Assembly: GCF_026241335.1 (NCBI RefSeq)
Contig: NZ_JAPHAV010000001.1
Span: 992,001-1,056,000, forward strand
Direction: 5' to 3'
Origin: Ochrobactrum chromiisoli
Lineage (GTDB): Bacteria > Pseudomonadota > Alphaproteobacteria > Rhizobiales > Rhizobiaceae
Length of the DNA: 64,000 nucleotides
Shown: piece by piece, positions 26,828-35,504 of the stretch
How the letters are laid out: the number at the start of each line of letters is the position of its first letter
Position numbering within the stretch: the stretch's first letter is position 1
Notes under the pieces: generated by a model
Seen by the model: the letters and a program-made list of their open reading frames with translations, nothing else
What the model was told of the DNA's origin: nothing
Database searches by the model: none
Translations under genes and position numbers: made by a program

Positions 26828-27352
26828 CTATTGTCCTCGCGGGCCATCGCCTCTATCGCTGGATCTCAACCGAAAACGTTGGTCGCCCCTATAAGGTCGA
26901 TCCCAGTTGCGTCCCCGATCCCAGTCGTTGCGGCGGTCCCAACGACCGCGGTTCCAGTTTCGTCGCTCATAACGACGATTGTCCCACCGGTCATTGCGAT
27001 CATTAAGCGCTGCACCAAGGGCGGCACCGGCAATCAACGGTATACCGATGAGCGCTGCTGTATTGCCAAAATTATTTGAGTAACCGCCACTCGAACCTTC
27101 GCGCATGGCGAGATAACGTGAGGATGCCCAGCCAGATAATCCGCCATAATTGATCTGGCACCAGCCATAGCCGGAAGTGCACGCCTGAACAGTGACAGGG
27201 GACCGGCTCGGAATACTGCCAAGAGCGGCATATCCCGTGCCCGGTCCAGTGCGAACATTCAGATTGGTTGTTACAATAGCATTTGCTGCCTGTGCAGCGC
27301 TCGCGGAAAAGACGCCTAAAACCAAGAGTACTGCTTTGAAAGAAGGTCTCAT
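26828..27352 (-). CDS. Exported SH3 protein with Arg/Asp/Trp-rich tail
   Basis: A 174-residue protein. A signal peptide (AVLLVLGVFSASAAQA, about 23 residues) precedes a bacterial SH3 domain with TTNLNVRTGPGTGYAALG, CTSGYGWCQINYGGLSGWAS and SRYL. A Gly/Ala hydrophobic stretch (ALIGIPLIAGAALGAALN) follows. The last 60 residues are almost only Arg, Asn, Asp, Trp and Gly (RNWNRGRWDRRNDWDRG). SH3b domains often bind peptidoglycan; the tail is probably disordered and its role is unknown. A terminator follows. Confidence 0.85.
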   Translation of the reverse strand: MRPSFKAVLLVLGVFSASAAQAANAIVTTNLNVRTGPGTGYAALGSIPSRSPVTVQACTSGYGWCQINYGGLSGWASSRYLAMREGSSGGYSNNFGNTAALIGIPLIAGAALGAALNDRNDRWDNRRYERRNWNRGRWDRRNDWDRGRNWDRPYRGDQRFRLRSSDRGDGPRGQ

Positions 27353-27442
27353 CGGAGGGTTCCCTGAACAACTCTATTGGTTAATAAACGATGAAGATGT
27401 GCAAGAGGTTCCCGTTGGCAGTTATATTGCCGGTGATTTAGA

Positions 27443-27488
27443 GCATTTCCAGCAAAAGTGCGCAGCGGTTTTGCGCAGGACAATGCGT
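27443..27488. repeat. Short interspersed palindromic repeat, family A, copy 1
   Basis: A 46-base imperfect palindrome beginning GCATTTCCAGCAAAAGTG and ending in ACAATGCGT, with a central GCGGTTTTGCG. It is identical base for base to the copy 62 bases further on. Further diverged copies lie at 52139, 52196 and 54676. Confidence 0.85.
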
Positions 27489-27504
27489 AAAATAAATAGC
27501 TAAG

Positions 27505-27550
27505 GCATTTCCAGCAAAAGTGCGCAGCGGTTTTGCGCAGGACAATGCGT
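27505..27550. repeat. Short interspersed palindromic repeat, family A, copy 2
   Basis: Identical to the copy at 27443. The exact match and tandem spacing suggest a recent local duplication. A degenerate half (GCATTTCCAGCAATTC) follows at about 27568. Confidence 0.85.
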
Positions 27551-27602
27551 GAAAACCAATGGAGACAGCATTTCCAGCAATTCAATCAAAACAGGAAATG
27601 GG

Positions 27603-27695
27603 TTAGCGGCGGCGGTGACGCAGAATGACGGCAATGGCGAAGCCTGCCAGCCCAACGGCGATGACACCCTGCAACACGAATATCCAGTTCATCAT
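27603..27695 (-). CDS. Candidate 30-residue single-helix membrane protein
   Basis: On the minus strand, an ATG-ATG at 27695 with an AAGGA ribosome site 7 bases before it opens 30 codons. They read MMNWIFVLQGVIAVGLAGFA, then IAVILRHRRR and a stop. One hydrophobic helix followed by an Arg/His-rich end is seen, the pattern of small regulatory or subunit peptides of membrane complexes. The next gene in this direction is the SH3 gene. Too short to assign; translation is inferred from the ribosome site and composition. Confidence 0.5.
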   Translation of the reverse strand: MMNWIFVLQGVIAVGLAGFAIAVILRHRRR

Positions 27696-27787
27696 GGCAT
27701 TTTCCTTTGGTGCATTGTGCACCTGAATTCACGAGCGCATCTTGATCTCCATGAATCAGGTCGGCGCTCTAAGGCTTTTTACGCAAC

Positions 27788-27832
27788 GCATAAAACTTAT
27801 CAGAGTTTGTCTCTCGCCGATAAGTTTTATGC
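27788..27832. repeat. 14-bp perfect inverted repeat in the glutamate-receptor-like gene's downstream gap
   Basis: Arms GCATAAAACTTATC (27788-27801) and GATAAGTTTTATGC (27819-27832) flank a 17-base spacer. There is no flanking T-run of terminator quality. It lies between the 30-residue gene and the channel gene, both on the minus strand. Confidence 0.7.
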
Positions 27833-27918
27833 ACTCGACGGTGTTCTACAGCATCGGCTAAAGAATCATAATCATTTTTTGGAAAGCCGAAAACACACAT
27901 CAAATGGTGAAGTCGTAA

Positions 27919-29055
27919 CTATTCCTGTGGCCCGAAATATTTGTTTTTCAAAGCCGTCAGTTCTTCATTCTCCTGCAAGCTGATGATCGCGATTGAAGCT
28001 GGTTTTACGAGATCACTGTGACGCGGGAAAGCAAAACCGTATTTATCAGGGCTGAATATGTTTCCAACGATTTCTACCGGTTCGCCTGCATGTCTATGGG
28101 TATAATATTCCAGCACCGGGCTATCGGCGACAATTGCTGAAATTTCATCATTGGTGAGTGCCGCGACAGCCTCTGGGAGATGATCGAAAGTTACAGTCGA
28201 TATAGAGCGGGCTTGCAAAAGCTGTTGTGCAATGCTTCCCGTCCGTACGCCGACAGTCTTATTCTGCAAATCAGACAGACTATTGATATTATTGGATATA
28301 TGGGCAACAGTCATGACGCTTGTGACGGACGATGTTACATAGGCAACGAGGGCGATGCCAAAGATCAGCCAGAAAGCCTGCCATATTCGACCCGCCCAGC
28401 CAAAGAGATTTTTGCGCGTGCTTTTGCCGGATGTGGCAAGCGAAACCACATGATAAAAGCTTTCGGCCAGACCTTCCATCCAACGGCGTGGGAAATTCTG
28501 ATCGAATTTGCGATCAAAGATCGTCAGCAGAATCGTGGCAATCAGGATGACAATGCCAATCCATGCATAGGTTGCCAGGTGACCGGCATCTTCAAGATCG
28601 CTGATCAGGTCTTCCCAGCCATTGCCAGCTTGCGTGTGCACCATGATACGCAGACCGGCGTCAAACCATGGATGCGTAAAATCAACCACTTCCGCGCGTT
28701 TTTCTGTGATGGTGAGATTGGTGACAGCTGCGTCGACCTCATTTTTGGATACGGCCTCCACGAGCGCGGAATAGTTGGGATATTCGATAAACCGTGAGAG
28801 AAGCCCCAAACGCGCGCCGATGTCGTTCCAGAGGTCTATCGCCATTCCATTGAATGTCTCGCCCTGTTTGTTGACGAATGGTTCGCTGACATAAACGCCA
28901 ACCCTCACCTGCCGCAAAGGCGCATCCTGCGCATTCGAGGGTAGGGCTGCAACAATGATAAAAAGAAGGGCAAGCAGGCTTTGCGAGACGATGCAGAGCG
29001 ATTTTTTACTTAAATTCCACGATGACACAGGTTCAAGCCGATTTTTGTTTCCCAC
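27919..29055 (-). CDS. Ionotropic-glutamate-receptor-like channel with periplasmic ligand-binding domain
   Basis: A 378-residue protein. A signal-anchor/signal peptide (LLALLFIIVAALPSNA, to about residue 42) precedes the first lobe of an SBP_bac_3 amino-acid-binding domain (VRVGVYVSEPFVNKQG, LTITEKRAEVVDFTHPW). The binding domain is interrupted by a channel unit: a helix (YAWIGIVILIATILLTIF), a re-entrant loop region (ESFYHVVSLATSGKSTRKN) and a helix (AFWLIFGIALVAYVTSSVTS). The second lobe then resumes (LSDLQNKTVGVRTGSIAQQL). This is the domain order of prokaryotic GluR0-type receptors. The potassium filter TVGYG is absent. Two flanking lobes plus a pore distinguish it from an ABC binding protein, and no ABC genes are adjacent. 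Ligand and ion are unknown. Confidence 0.82.
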   Translation of the reverse strand: MGNKNRLEPVSSWNLSKKSLCIVSQSLLALLFIIVAALPSNAQDAPLRQVRVGVYVSEPFVNKQGETFNGMAIDLWNDIGARLGLLSRFIEYPNYSALVEAVSKNEVDAAVTNLTITEKRAEVVDFTHPWFDAGLRIMVHTQAGNGWEDLISDLEDAGHLATYAWIGIVILIATILLTIFDRKFDQNFPRRWMEGLAESFYHVVSLATSGKSTRKNLFGWAGRIWQAFWLIFGIALVAYVTSSVTSVMTVAHISNNINSLSDLQNKTVGVRTGSIAQQLLQARSISTVTFDHLPEAVAALTNDEISAIVADSPVLEYYTHRHAGEPVEIVGNIFSPDKYGFAFPRHSDLVKPASIAIISLQENEELTALKNKYFGPQE

Positions 29056-29229
29056 CGTCTCAAGTATAAATATTCCAGCTCAATTTGGAAGTAAGCGAGC
29101 GATCTATTTTCTTTAATTTCTAATATTTAAATATGCCTAATGTTTTATATAAATGGCAAGTAATGTGGGCGTCAGAGTGGCTCTGCTCAGCAGCGTATTG
29201 ATAGAACCACTCTGATTGTAGAAGCGCGA

Positions 29230-30399
29230 TCAGATCGCAGCAAAGCCTTTTTCGAGATCGGCGATCAGGTCAGGCACATCTTCCAGACCGATTTGCAAAC
29301 GAATAACCGGACCGGGATATGTGGACGTGGCGAGCGTGCGGTCTTTCAGTCCGACCTCGTTTGCAAGGCTTTCATACCCACCCCATGAGTAACCGAGGCC
29401 GAAAATCTCAAGTGCATTGAGAAACGCATGTGCTTCTTTTCGCTCTCCGCGTTTAAGAACAAAGGCAAATACCCCGGATGAGCCTTTGAAATCCCGCTTG
29501 AACAGCGCATGACCGGGATGGCTTTCGAGTGCGGGATGCAATACACGCTCAACAGCCGGATGGCTTTCGAGCCAATGGGCAATTTCAAGTGCACTTTTAC
29601 GATGATGTTCCAGTCTCACGCCCATGGTGCGCAAACCACGCAGGACTTGATAGGTGTCGTCCGGTGCTGCACACAGCCCAAGTGTGCCATGGGTTTCAAG
29701 CAATTGCGGCCAGCATTTTTCGTTGGCAGAAATCGTGCCGAACAGAATATCGGCATGACCGGAAGGATACTTTGTTGAGGCTTGAATGCTAATATCCACG
29801 CCAAAATCAAGCGGCTTGAAATAGAGCGGTGTCGCCCATGTGTTGTCCAACATAACAATGGCACCCGCTTTGTGGGCGGCATCCACGATCGCCGGAATGT
29901 CCTGCACTTCGAATGTGTTAGAGGCAGGGGATTCCGTAAACACGACCTTGGTGTTGGCACGCATAAGGGTTGCGATCTCACTGCCGATCTCAGGATCATA
30001 ATATTCAACCTCTATGCCCATGCGCTTGAGAATCGTATCGGCAAAGTGGCGGGTTGGATTGTAGATGGAATCGACGAGCAACGCATGGTCACCCGGCGAC
30101 AGAAAGGCGAGAAGTGGCACCGTAACTGCTGCCAGACCTGATGGAACACAGACCGTGCCGGCAGAACCTTCAAGTGCATCAATAGCCTTACACAAGGCTT
30201 CGCTCGTTGGCGTTCCTCGTGTGCCATAGGTGTATTTTTGATTGCTGGTTGCCATGGTCTGAGCATCTGGAAACAGCACCGTGGAAGCCCGCACAACAGG
30301 TGGATTGACGAAGCCATGATAGTCCTTCGGATCATAGCCGTTGTGGGCCAAGCGTGTGTTTATGCCCAGCTTTTCTGTCTTGTTCTGCTTGTTAGTCAC
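29230..30399 (-). CDS. metC: Cystathionine beta-lyase
   Basis: A PLP enzyme of the Cys/Met-metabolism family that cleaves cystathionine to homocysteine, pyruvate and ammonia. About 389 residues are read from a GTG at 30399 with GGAGG upstream; the upstream open frame is a repeat sequence, not protein. Markers are NTRLAHNGYDPKDYHGFVNP, YGTRGTPTSEAL, VMLDNTWATP, the PLP lysine in SIQASTKYPSGHADILFG, and GVRLEHHRKSA. The C-terminus SWGGYESL supports beta-lyase rather than gamma-synthase. No SAM riboswitch is seen upstream. Confidence 0.9.
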   Translation of the reverse strand: MTNKQNKTEKLGINTRLAHNGYDPKDYHGFVNPPVVRASTVLFPDAQTMATSNQKYTYGTRGTPTSEALCKAIDALEGSAGTVCVPSGLAAVTVPLLAFLSPGDHALLVDSIYNPTRHFADTILKRMGIEVEYYDPEIGSEIATLMRANTKVVFTESPASNTFEVQDIPAIVDAAHKAGAIVMLDNTWATPLYFKPLDFGVDISIQASTKYPSGHADILFGTISANEKCWPQLLETHGTLGLCAAPDDTYQVLRGLRTMGVRLEHHRKSALEIAHWLESHPAVERVLHPALESHPGHALFKRDFKGSSGVFAFVLKRGERKEAHAFLNALEIFGLGYSWGGYESLANEVGLKDRTLATSTYPGPVIRLQIGLEDVPDLIADLEKGFAAI

Positions 30400-30483
30400 G
30401 AAATTGCCTCCAGGCCATGTTGCATGCTGATCAATCGATTCTTGTTTGCGGTTGCCGCAGAGAAGGTATCTGTATCCGCTTTT

Positions 30484-30530
30484 AGAGCGCATCCCGAAAA
30501 GTGTGAAACGGTTTTCGGACAAAGATGCGT
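30484..30530. repeat. Short interspersed palindromic repeat, family B, copy 1
   Basis: An imperfect palindrome, AGAGCGCATCCCGAAAAGTG through GGTTTTCGGACAAAGATGCG. A close copy lies at 43567. Both sit just upstream of a minus-strand gene. When read through in frame, both give a peptide containing SENRFT. Confidence 0.8.
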
Positions 30531-30603
30531 TAAAATGAAGAGTTAGAGCGCCGATCTGATGCAATCAGAGCGAAAAGCGCGCTAAGGAAAGAGTATCCCC
30601 GAC

Positions 30604-31371
30604 ATGAATGAGAGCAAAGCCACGAGCACGATCCTTTATCCATTTCGTGCCGCGTTGGAACTCTTAAGAGCATTAGTACGGCCGGCTTATGCCGGTGCAC
30701 CGTCCAGCTGGACGATGGAAATGACGGCAATTGTCGTGCTTTTGCCTTTCGTGCTGCTGGTCCTGCATCTATGGGACGCGCAGATCGTTCGCGCTGCAAT
30801 GCATAGTGATTTTATTGTCATGGAGCTGCTGCGCGCCATAACTGATTTGATTCGCACAGTTGTGTGGCTTGGTATTGCTATTCTTGTCTGGCTGATAACG
30901 GCATTGCTGCTTTCACCGGGAATTCGTCTTGTTTGCCAACAATTGCTCGTTCGTTTGCATGGATGGGCGACGCTTGTTCTGGCTTCTATCGTTGTCGGCA
31001 GTATTCCCACCGAGATCGGAAAGCTTGCCATTGGGAGGGCAAGGCCGCTTCTGCTTGATGAGCTTGGTTCTGCCTATTTTGCCCCGTTTCGCGGCGAGCA
31101 TTCTTATGAAAGCTTTCCGTCAGGCCACTCCATGATGGCGGGCATAATGCTCGTCTCCTTGTGGATTTTTCTGCCGCGCTGGCGCTCTCTGACTGCACCT
31201 GTGTGCCTCTTGTTTGTCATCAGCAGGCTCGCGGCTGGGGCGCATTATCCGACAGATGTCGTTGCTGGGTTTGCAATTGGCTTTATTGCGACATGGTGGG
31301 TTGCTCGCTTCATGGCCACGCGAAATATTATTTTTTCAGTTGATAATGATAGCATGATGCCAAAAGTCTGA
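30604..31371 (+). CDS. PAP2-family membrane phosphatase
   Basis: A 255-residue inner-membrane protein with about six helices and the complete PAP2 signature: KLAIGRARP (KX6RP), SFPSGHS (PSGH) and SRLAAGAHYPTD (SRX5HX3D). These form a catalytic site on the outer face. Relatives dephosphorylate undecaprenyl-pyrophosphate, phosphatidic acid or lipid A, and the substrate is not decided by the sequence. It is divergent from metC, with a family-B repeat between them. Confidence 0.9.
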   Translation: MNESKATSTILYPFRAALELLRALVRPAYAGAPSSWTMEMTAIVVLLPFVLLVLHLWDAQIVRAAMHSDFIVMELLRAITDLIRTVVWLGIAILVWLITALLLSPGIRLVCQQLLVRLHGWATLVLASIVVGSIPTEIGKLAIGRARPLLLDELGSAYFAPFRGEHSYESFPSGHSMMAGIMLVSLWIFLPRWRSLTAPVCLLFVISRLAAGAHYPTDVVAGFAIGFIATWWVARFMATRNIIFSVDNDSMMPKV

Positions 31372-31804
31372 TTTTGACGGAACAGCAACGTTTTTCACGT
31401 TTAATTTCATGCGGCATTTCATCTAAACATATGTTTGTATTGACTAATTTTTTTACCGTAAAGTTACTCCGATAAGTTGGGAGTAAATACACAAAAACCG
31501 GGAAAGCATGTAAAAATTGCTATGTCACGCGGTCATTTTTTTGAAGAATGGTTTTTTTCTCTCGCGTTAATAGCTTGACCAAAACCAAAATTTCGCCTTC
31601 GATAGAGTGGTGAAGGTGGCAGGCTTCACTGAGCCCAAACAAAATGAGAGTCGATAACGACTCCGGGCAAGGGTTGCCTGCATGATGCAAGGGATTGGGG
31701 AGGTCTCTATAAAGGACTCTCCTGAATTTTGCGGAAAATAAGCAACAGAGACGTTGGGCTGTTTGGCCTCACGATCTCCCGGGAACATAAAGGTTGCAGG
31801 CCAG
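31372..31804. other. Long upstream region of the aap operon
   Basis: 433 bases with no convincing gene. It holds a perfect 12-bp palindrome AAACATATGTTT (31425-31436), a TTGACC -35-like element near 31575, and a small stem GAGTCG/CGACTC (31648-31663). The length suggests a regulated promoter with a long 5' leader, which is inference. Confidence 0.45.
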
Positions 31805-32836
31805 ATGAAAAAAACTGTTTTGACAGGGGTAGTGGGTTTAGCGGCGCTGTTTGCTGCTGCTTCAGGGGCGTCGGCAGATACGCTTTCCGATGTGAAGAAC
31901 AAAGGTTTTCTGCAATGCGGTGTGAACACGGGCCTGCTCGGCTTTGCCTCGCCCAATGATAAGGGCGAGTGGTCTGGCTTCGATGTGGACTATTGCCGTG
32001 CTGTGGCTTCTGCGATTTTCGGTGATCCAACCAAGGTGAAGTTCACGCCGCTGAACGCGAAGGAGCGTTTCACGGCTTTGCAGTCGGGTGAAGTGGATGT
32101 CCTGATCCGTAACACGACTTGGACAATCAGCCGCGACACTGCGCTCGGCCTTGATTTTGCTGGCATCAATTATTTTGACGGCCAGGGCTTCATGATCAAT
32201 TCGAAGAAGCTGTCGGGCATCAATTCCGCATTGCAGCTTTCCGGCGCTTCCATCTGCGTTCAGGCCGGCACGACAACCGAGCTGAACATGGCCGACTATT
32301 TCCGTTCCAACAAGATGGAATATAACCCGGTTGTCTTTGAGAAGATCGAAGAAGCGAATGCTGCTTACGATTCCGGCCGTTGCGACGCCTATACGACCGA
32401 CCAGTCCAGTCTTTACGGGGTTCGTCTGGCGCTCGCCAATCCGGATGATCATGTCATCTTGCCGGAAATCATCTCCAAAGAGCCGTTTGGCCTGACTGTT
32501 CGTCAGGGTGACCCCAAGTGGGCAGATGTCGTTCGTTGGACGCATAATGCGCTGCTCAATGCCGAGGAATACGGCATTACGCAAGCCAATGTCGAAGAGA
32601 TGAAGAAGTCCGACAACCCGGACATCAAGCGTCTCCTTGGTGTGGAAGCAGACACGAAGATCGGCACCGATCTTGGCCTCGACAATGATTGGGTGGTGAA
32701 GATCGTAAAGGGTGTTGGCAATTATGGCGAGATATTCGAACGCAATATCGGTGCCGGCAGCCCACTCAAGATTGCACGTGGTCTTAACGCCCAGTGGAAC
32801 AAGGGTGGCCTGCAATATGGCATTCCCGTGCGCTAA
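31805..32836 (+). CDS. aapJ: General L-amino acid ABC transporter, periplasmic binding protein AapJ
   Basis: A 343-residue SBP_bac_3 protein with a cleavable signal peptide (VLTGVVGLAALFAAASGASA, cut near residue 24). Markers are LSDVKNKGFLQCGVNTGLLG, the ligand-site region RFTALQSGEVDVLIRNTTWT, and the C-terminal GLNAQWNKGGLQYGIPVR, which is characteristic of AapJ/BztA. It captures a wide range of L-amino acids and delivers them to AapQM. The ATG at 31805 follows a purine-rich site. It is the first gene of aapJQMP. A 10-bp hairpin follows the stop. Confidence 0.96.
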   Translation: MKKTVLTGVVGLAALFAAASGASADTLSDVKNKGFLQCGVNTGLLGFASPNDKGEWSGFDVDYCRAVASAIFGDPTKVKFTPLNAKERFTALQSGEVDVLIRNTTWTISRDTALGLDFAGINYFDGQGFMINSKKLSGINSALQLSGASICVQAGTTTELNMADYFRSNKMEYNPVVFEKIEEANAAYDSGRCDAYTTDQSSLYGVRLALANPDDHVILPEIISKEPFGLTVRQGDPKWADVVRWTHNALLNAEEYGITQANVEEMKKSDNPDIKRLLGVEADTKIGTDLGLDNDWVVKIVKGVGNYGEIFERNIGAGSPLKIARGLNAQWNKGGLQYGIPVR

Positions 32837-32862
32837 CGGGTCTTGCTCTTCAGACTGATCGT

Positions 32863-32886
32863 CGGCGGGTGCAGGAGCACCCGCCG
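32863..32886 (+). promoter_or_regulatory. Stable hairpin between aapJ and aapQ
   Basis: A perfect 10-bp stem CGGCGGGTGC/GCACCCGCCG with an AGGA loop, 27 bases after the aapJ stop. It lacks a proper T-run. Such hairpins after binding-protein genes commonly protect the upstream mRNA or attenuate read-through, so that the binding protein is made in excess. A 300-base gap to aapQ follows, in which I see nothing else. Confidence 0.6.
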
Positions 32887-33136
32887 GATTTGTCGGCTTT
32901 GCAGTTTGTTCGTTTGTGAATGTCCCCACGTCATGCGGGCATATAAACGTTGACGATCTGCATTTTGGAATTCAACCGCGTCTTGTCGGTGCGCGAGTTC
33001 GGGATGATCCTGAACAGAGGATGACAAGACCGAACGGTTCGGCATTCGATGCCTCAATTTCAGGAATTGCTCCGCAAACGCGGTCAGCCTTTCTCGCTCG
33101 ACATCGATGCTGCCAGCCGAGAAGCACAGGAAACAT

Positions 33137-34330
33137 ATGGCTTCCTATTCTGTAACTGAACGTCGCGAGGATAGCGGCAAAACTTCGCTCCTGTACGATC
33201 CGCGAATTCGCGGCATCTTCTATCAGGTCATTGTTTTTGGTGCGGTGATTGGCGCAATCTATTGGATTGTCGGAAACACAATCACCAATCTCCAGCGCGC
33301 CAATATCGCTTCCGGTTTCGGCTTTCTAAATGGCCGTGCGGGTTTCGATATCAGCCAGACGCTGATTCCATATTCCAGCGATTCGACCTATGGAAGAGCT
33401 TTTCTTGTTGGCCTTCTGAATACGCTTTATGTGGCAGGCCTGGGCGTTGTTCTGGCGTCAATCATCGGCTTTCTTGTCGGCGTCGGGCGTTTATCCCGCA
33501 ACTGGCTTATCCGCAAGATCTGTATGGTCTATGTTGAGGTTTTCCGAAACATCCCGCCTCTGCTTGTGATTTTTTTCTGGTATTTCGGGGTGCTTTCCGT
33601 GTTGCCACAGGCAAGGGAAAGTCTGTCTCTGCCGCTCGGCACCTATCTGAACAATCGTGGGTTTTTCATGCCGTCGCCCGTATGGGGTGAAGGCGCATGG
33701 CTGCTGCCAGCCGCATTGTTGCTTGGAATTGTCGCTTCTTTCATCGTTGCGCGCTGGGCGAAGCATCGGCAGATGGCGACAGGAAAACCGTTTCATACAA
33801 TACGCGTTTGTGCGGCTTTGATCATCGGTTTACCGATACTGGCGCTGATTGCGACCGGATTTCCTGTTTCGTTTGATTTTCCAAAACTTGGCACCTTCAA
33901 TCTGACAGGCGGCGCGCAGGTTAAGCCGGAATTTCTCGCACTGTTTCTGGCTTTGTCGTTCTATACCGCTTCCTTCATTGCAGAAACTGTGCGCGCAGGT
34001 GTGCTCGGTGTAAACAAAGGCCAGACAGAAGCTGCCTATGCAGTTGGCTTGCGTCCGGGGCAAACAATGCGGTTGGTCATCGTGCCGCAGGCGCTGCGCA
34101 TCATCATTCCACCGCTCTCCAGTCAGTATCTCAATCTGATCAAAAATTCCTCTCTCGCTATTGCGATCGGTTATCCGGATCTTGTGGCTGTTGGTGGCAC
34201 GATCCTCAATCAGACGGGGCAGGCGGTTGAAGTCGTCGCGATCTGGATGGTGATTTATCTCAGCATCAGCTTGATCGTTTCCGGTCTGATGAACTGGTTC
34301 AATGCGAAAATGGCACTGGTGGAGAGATGA
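33137..34330 (+). CDS. aapQ: General L-amino acid ABC transporter permease AapQ
   Basis: A 397-residue inner-membrane permease starting at the ATG after ACAGGAA. It is longer than ordinary His/Glu permeases because of the loop between the first helices ([20 protein letters not shown]) and a mid insert, both typical of AapQ/BztB. The EAA loop that contacts the ATPase reads [20 protein letters not shown] near the C-terminus, preceded by [19 protein letters not shown]. It pairs with AapM. The stop overlaps or abuts the start of aapM. Confidence 0.95.
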   Translation: MASYSVTERREDSGKTSLLYDPRIRGIFYQVIVFGAVIGAIYWIVGNTITNLQRANIASGFGFLNGRAGFDISQTLIPYSSDSTYGRAFLVGLLNTLYVAGLGVVLASIIGFLVGVGRLSRNWLIRKICMVYVEVFRNIPPLLVIFFWYFGVLSVLPQARESLSLPLGTYLNNRGFFMPSPVWGEGAWLLPAALLLGIVASFIVARWAKHRQMATGKPFHTIRVCAALIIGLPILALIATGFPVSFDFPKLGTFNLTGGAQVKPEFLALFLALSFYTASFIAETVRAGVLGVNKGQTEAAYAVGLRPGQTMRLVIVPQALRIIIPPLSSQYLNLIKNSSLAIAIGYPDLVAVGGTILNQTGQAVEVVAIWMVIYLSISLIVSGLMNWFNAKMALVER

Positions 34331-34332
34331 CC

Positions 34333-35490
34333 ATGGAAAACACAAATCTCCAATACGTTCGTTCGCAATTGGTCGAAGGCGAAAAGCCGCCCCGCTCAGT
34401 TCATGGCTTGTCACATTGGCTGCGGGTCAATCTTTTCGCGACGCCCGCTGATGCGGCGCTCACAATTTTTGGTCTGGCCGTTGTGGCGTGGTTTCTGCCG
34501 CCCATGATTCAGTGGCTGTTTGTTAATGCAGCCTGGACTGGTGCAGACCGAACAGCCTGCCTGACTGTCACGCAGGGTGGTATACAGCCGGAGGGTTGGT
34601 CTGGTGCGTGCTGGGCCTTTGTGAAGGCGAAACACGAGCAGTTTATCTACGGGCGTTATCCGGTTTCGGAACGCTGGCGTGTCAACCTGACTGCGGTTTT
34701 TTTCGTGGTTCTGCTGGTTCCTTTGCTAATCCCGAAAATACCGCATAAGGTCATTAATGCGATTTTATTCTTGCTGGTTTTTCCGGTGGTTGCGTTTTTC
34801 CTGATGGTCGGTGGCTCATTTGGCCTTCCTTATGTGGAAACGGCGCTCTGGGGTGGTCTGTTGGTGACGCTGGTACTGTCTTTCGTGGGCATAGCCGTGT
34901 CGCTGCCATTGGGTGTGGTGCTGGCTTTGGGACGACGCTCCAAGCTGCCGGTCATCAAGACCTTCTGCATCATCTTTATTGAAATGGTGCGCGGCGTGCC
35001 GTTGGTGACCGTGCTTTTCATGGCGAGTGTGATGTTGCCTCTGTTCCTGCCGCCGGGCGTAACTTTCGACAAGTTGTTGCGTGCGCTTATCGGTGTGGCG
35101 CTGTTCGCTTCGGCCTATATGGCAGAAGTGGTGCGCGGTGGGCTTCAGGCCATTCCGCGAGGGCAATATGAAGGTGCGGATGCACTTGGTCTTAGCTACT
35201 GGCAGAAGACCAACCTCATCATATTGCCGCAGGCTTTGAAGCTGGTCATTCCGGGCATCGTCAACACGTTCATTGGCTTGTTCAAAGACACCAGCCTTGT
35301 CTACATCATCGGCATGTTTGATCTGCTTGGTATTGTGCGTCAGAACTTTTCCGATGCGAACTGGGTTTCTCCACAGACACCTGCAACCGGCTTGATCTTC
35401 GCGGGCTTCGTTTTCTGGATTTTCTGTTTCGCCATGTCGCGATACTCTATATTCATGGAACGAAGGCTCGACACGGGTCATAAACGATAA
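34333..35490 (+). CDS. aapM: General L-amino acid ABC transporter permease AapM
   Basis: About 385 residues. I prefer the ATG at 34333, 8 bases after GGAG; an ATG at 34327 that overlaps the aapQ stop is possible. Long periplasmic and membrane additions precede the core permease domain, which contains [37 protein letters not shown] [14 protein letters not shown], and the EAA motif [20 protein letters not shown]. Partner of AapQ in the inner membrane. Confidence 0.95.
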   Translation: MENTNLQYVRSQLVEGEKPPRSVHGLSHWLRVNLFATPADAALTIFGLAVVAWFLPPMIQWLFVNAAWTGADRTACLTVTQGGIQPEGWSGACWAFVKAKHEQFIYGRYPVSERWRVNLTAVFFVVLLVPLLIPKIPHKVINAILFLLVFPVVAFFLMVGGSFGLPYVETALWGGLLVTLVLSFVGIAVSLPLGVVLALGRRSKLPVIKTFCIIFIEMVRGVPLVTVLFMASVMLPLFLPPGVTFDKLLRALIGVALFASAYMAEVVRGGLQAIPRGQYEGADALGLSYWQKTNLIILPQALKLVIPGIVNTFIGLFKDTSLVYIIGMFDLLGIVRQNFSDANWVSPQTPATGLIFAGFVFWIFCFAMSRYSIFMERRLDTGHKR

Positions 35491-35504
35491 GAATCAAGGG
35501 AATA

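Noticed and set aside
27443-27550. CRISPR array
   Set aside because: Only two tandem identical repeats, palindromic and also found singly elsewhere; no cas genes.
30400-30564. N-terminal extension of metC
   Set aside because: It reads through a family-B repeat, and a good GGAGG site with GTG lies at 30399.
30400-30603. SAM-II riboswitch before metC
   Set aside because: The expected conserved stretch is absent; the region holds a family-B repeat.
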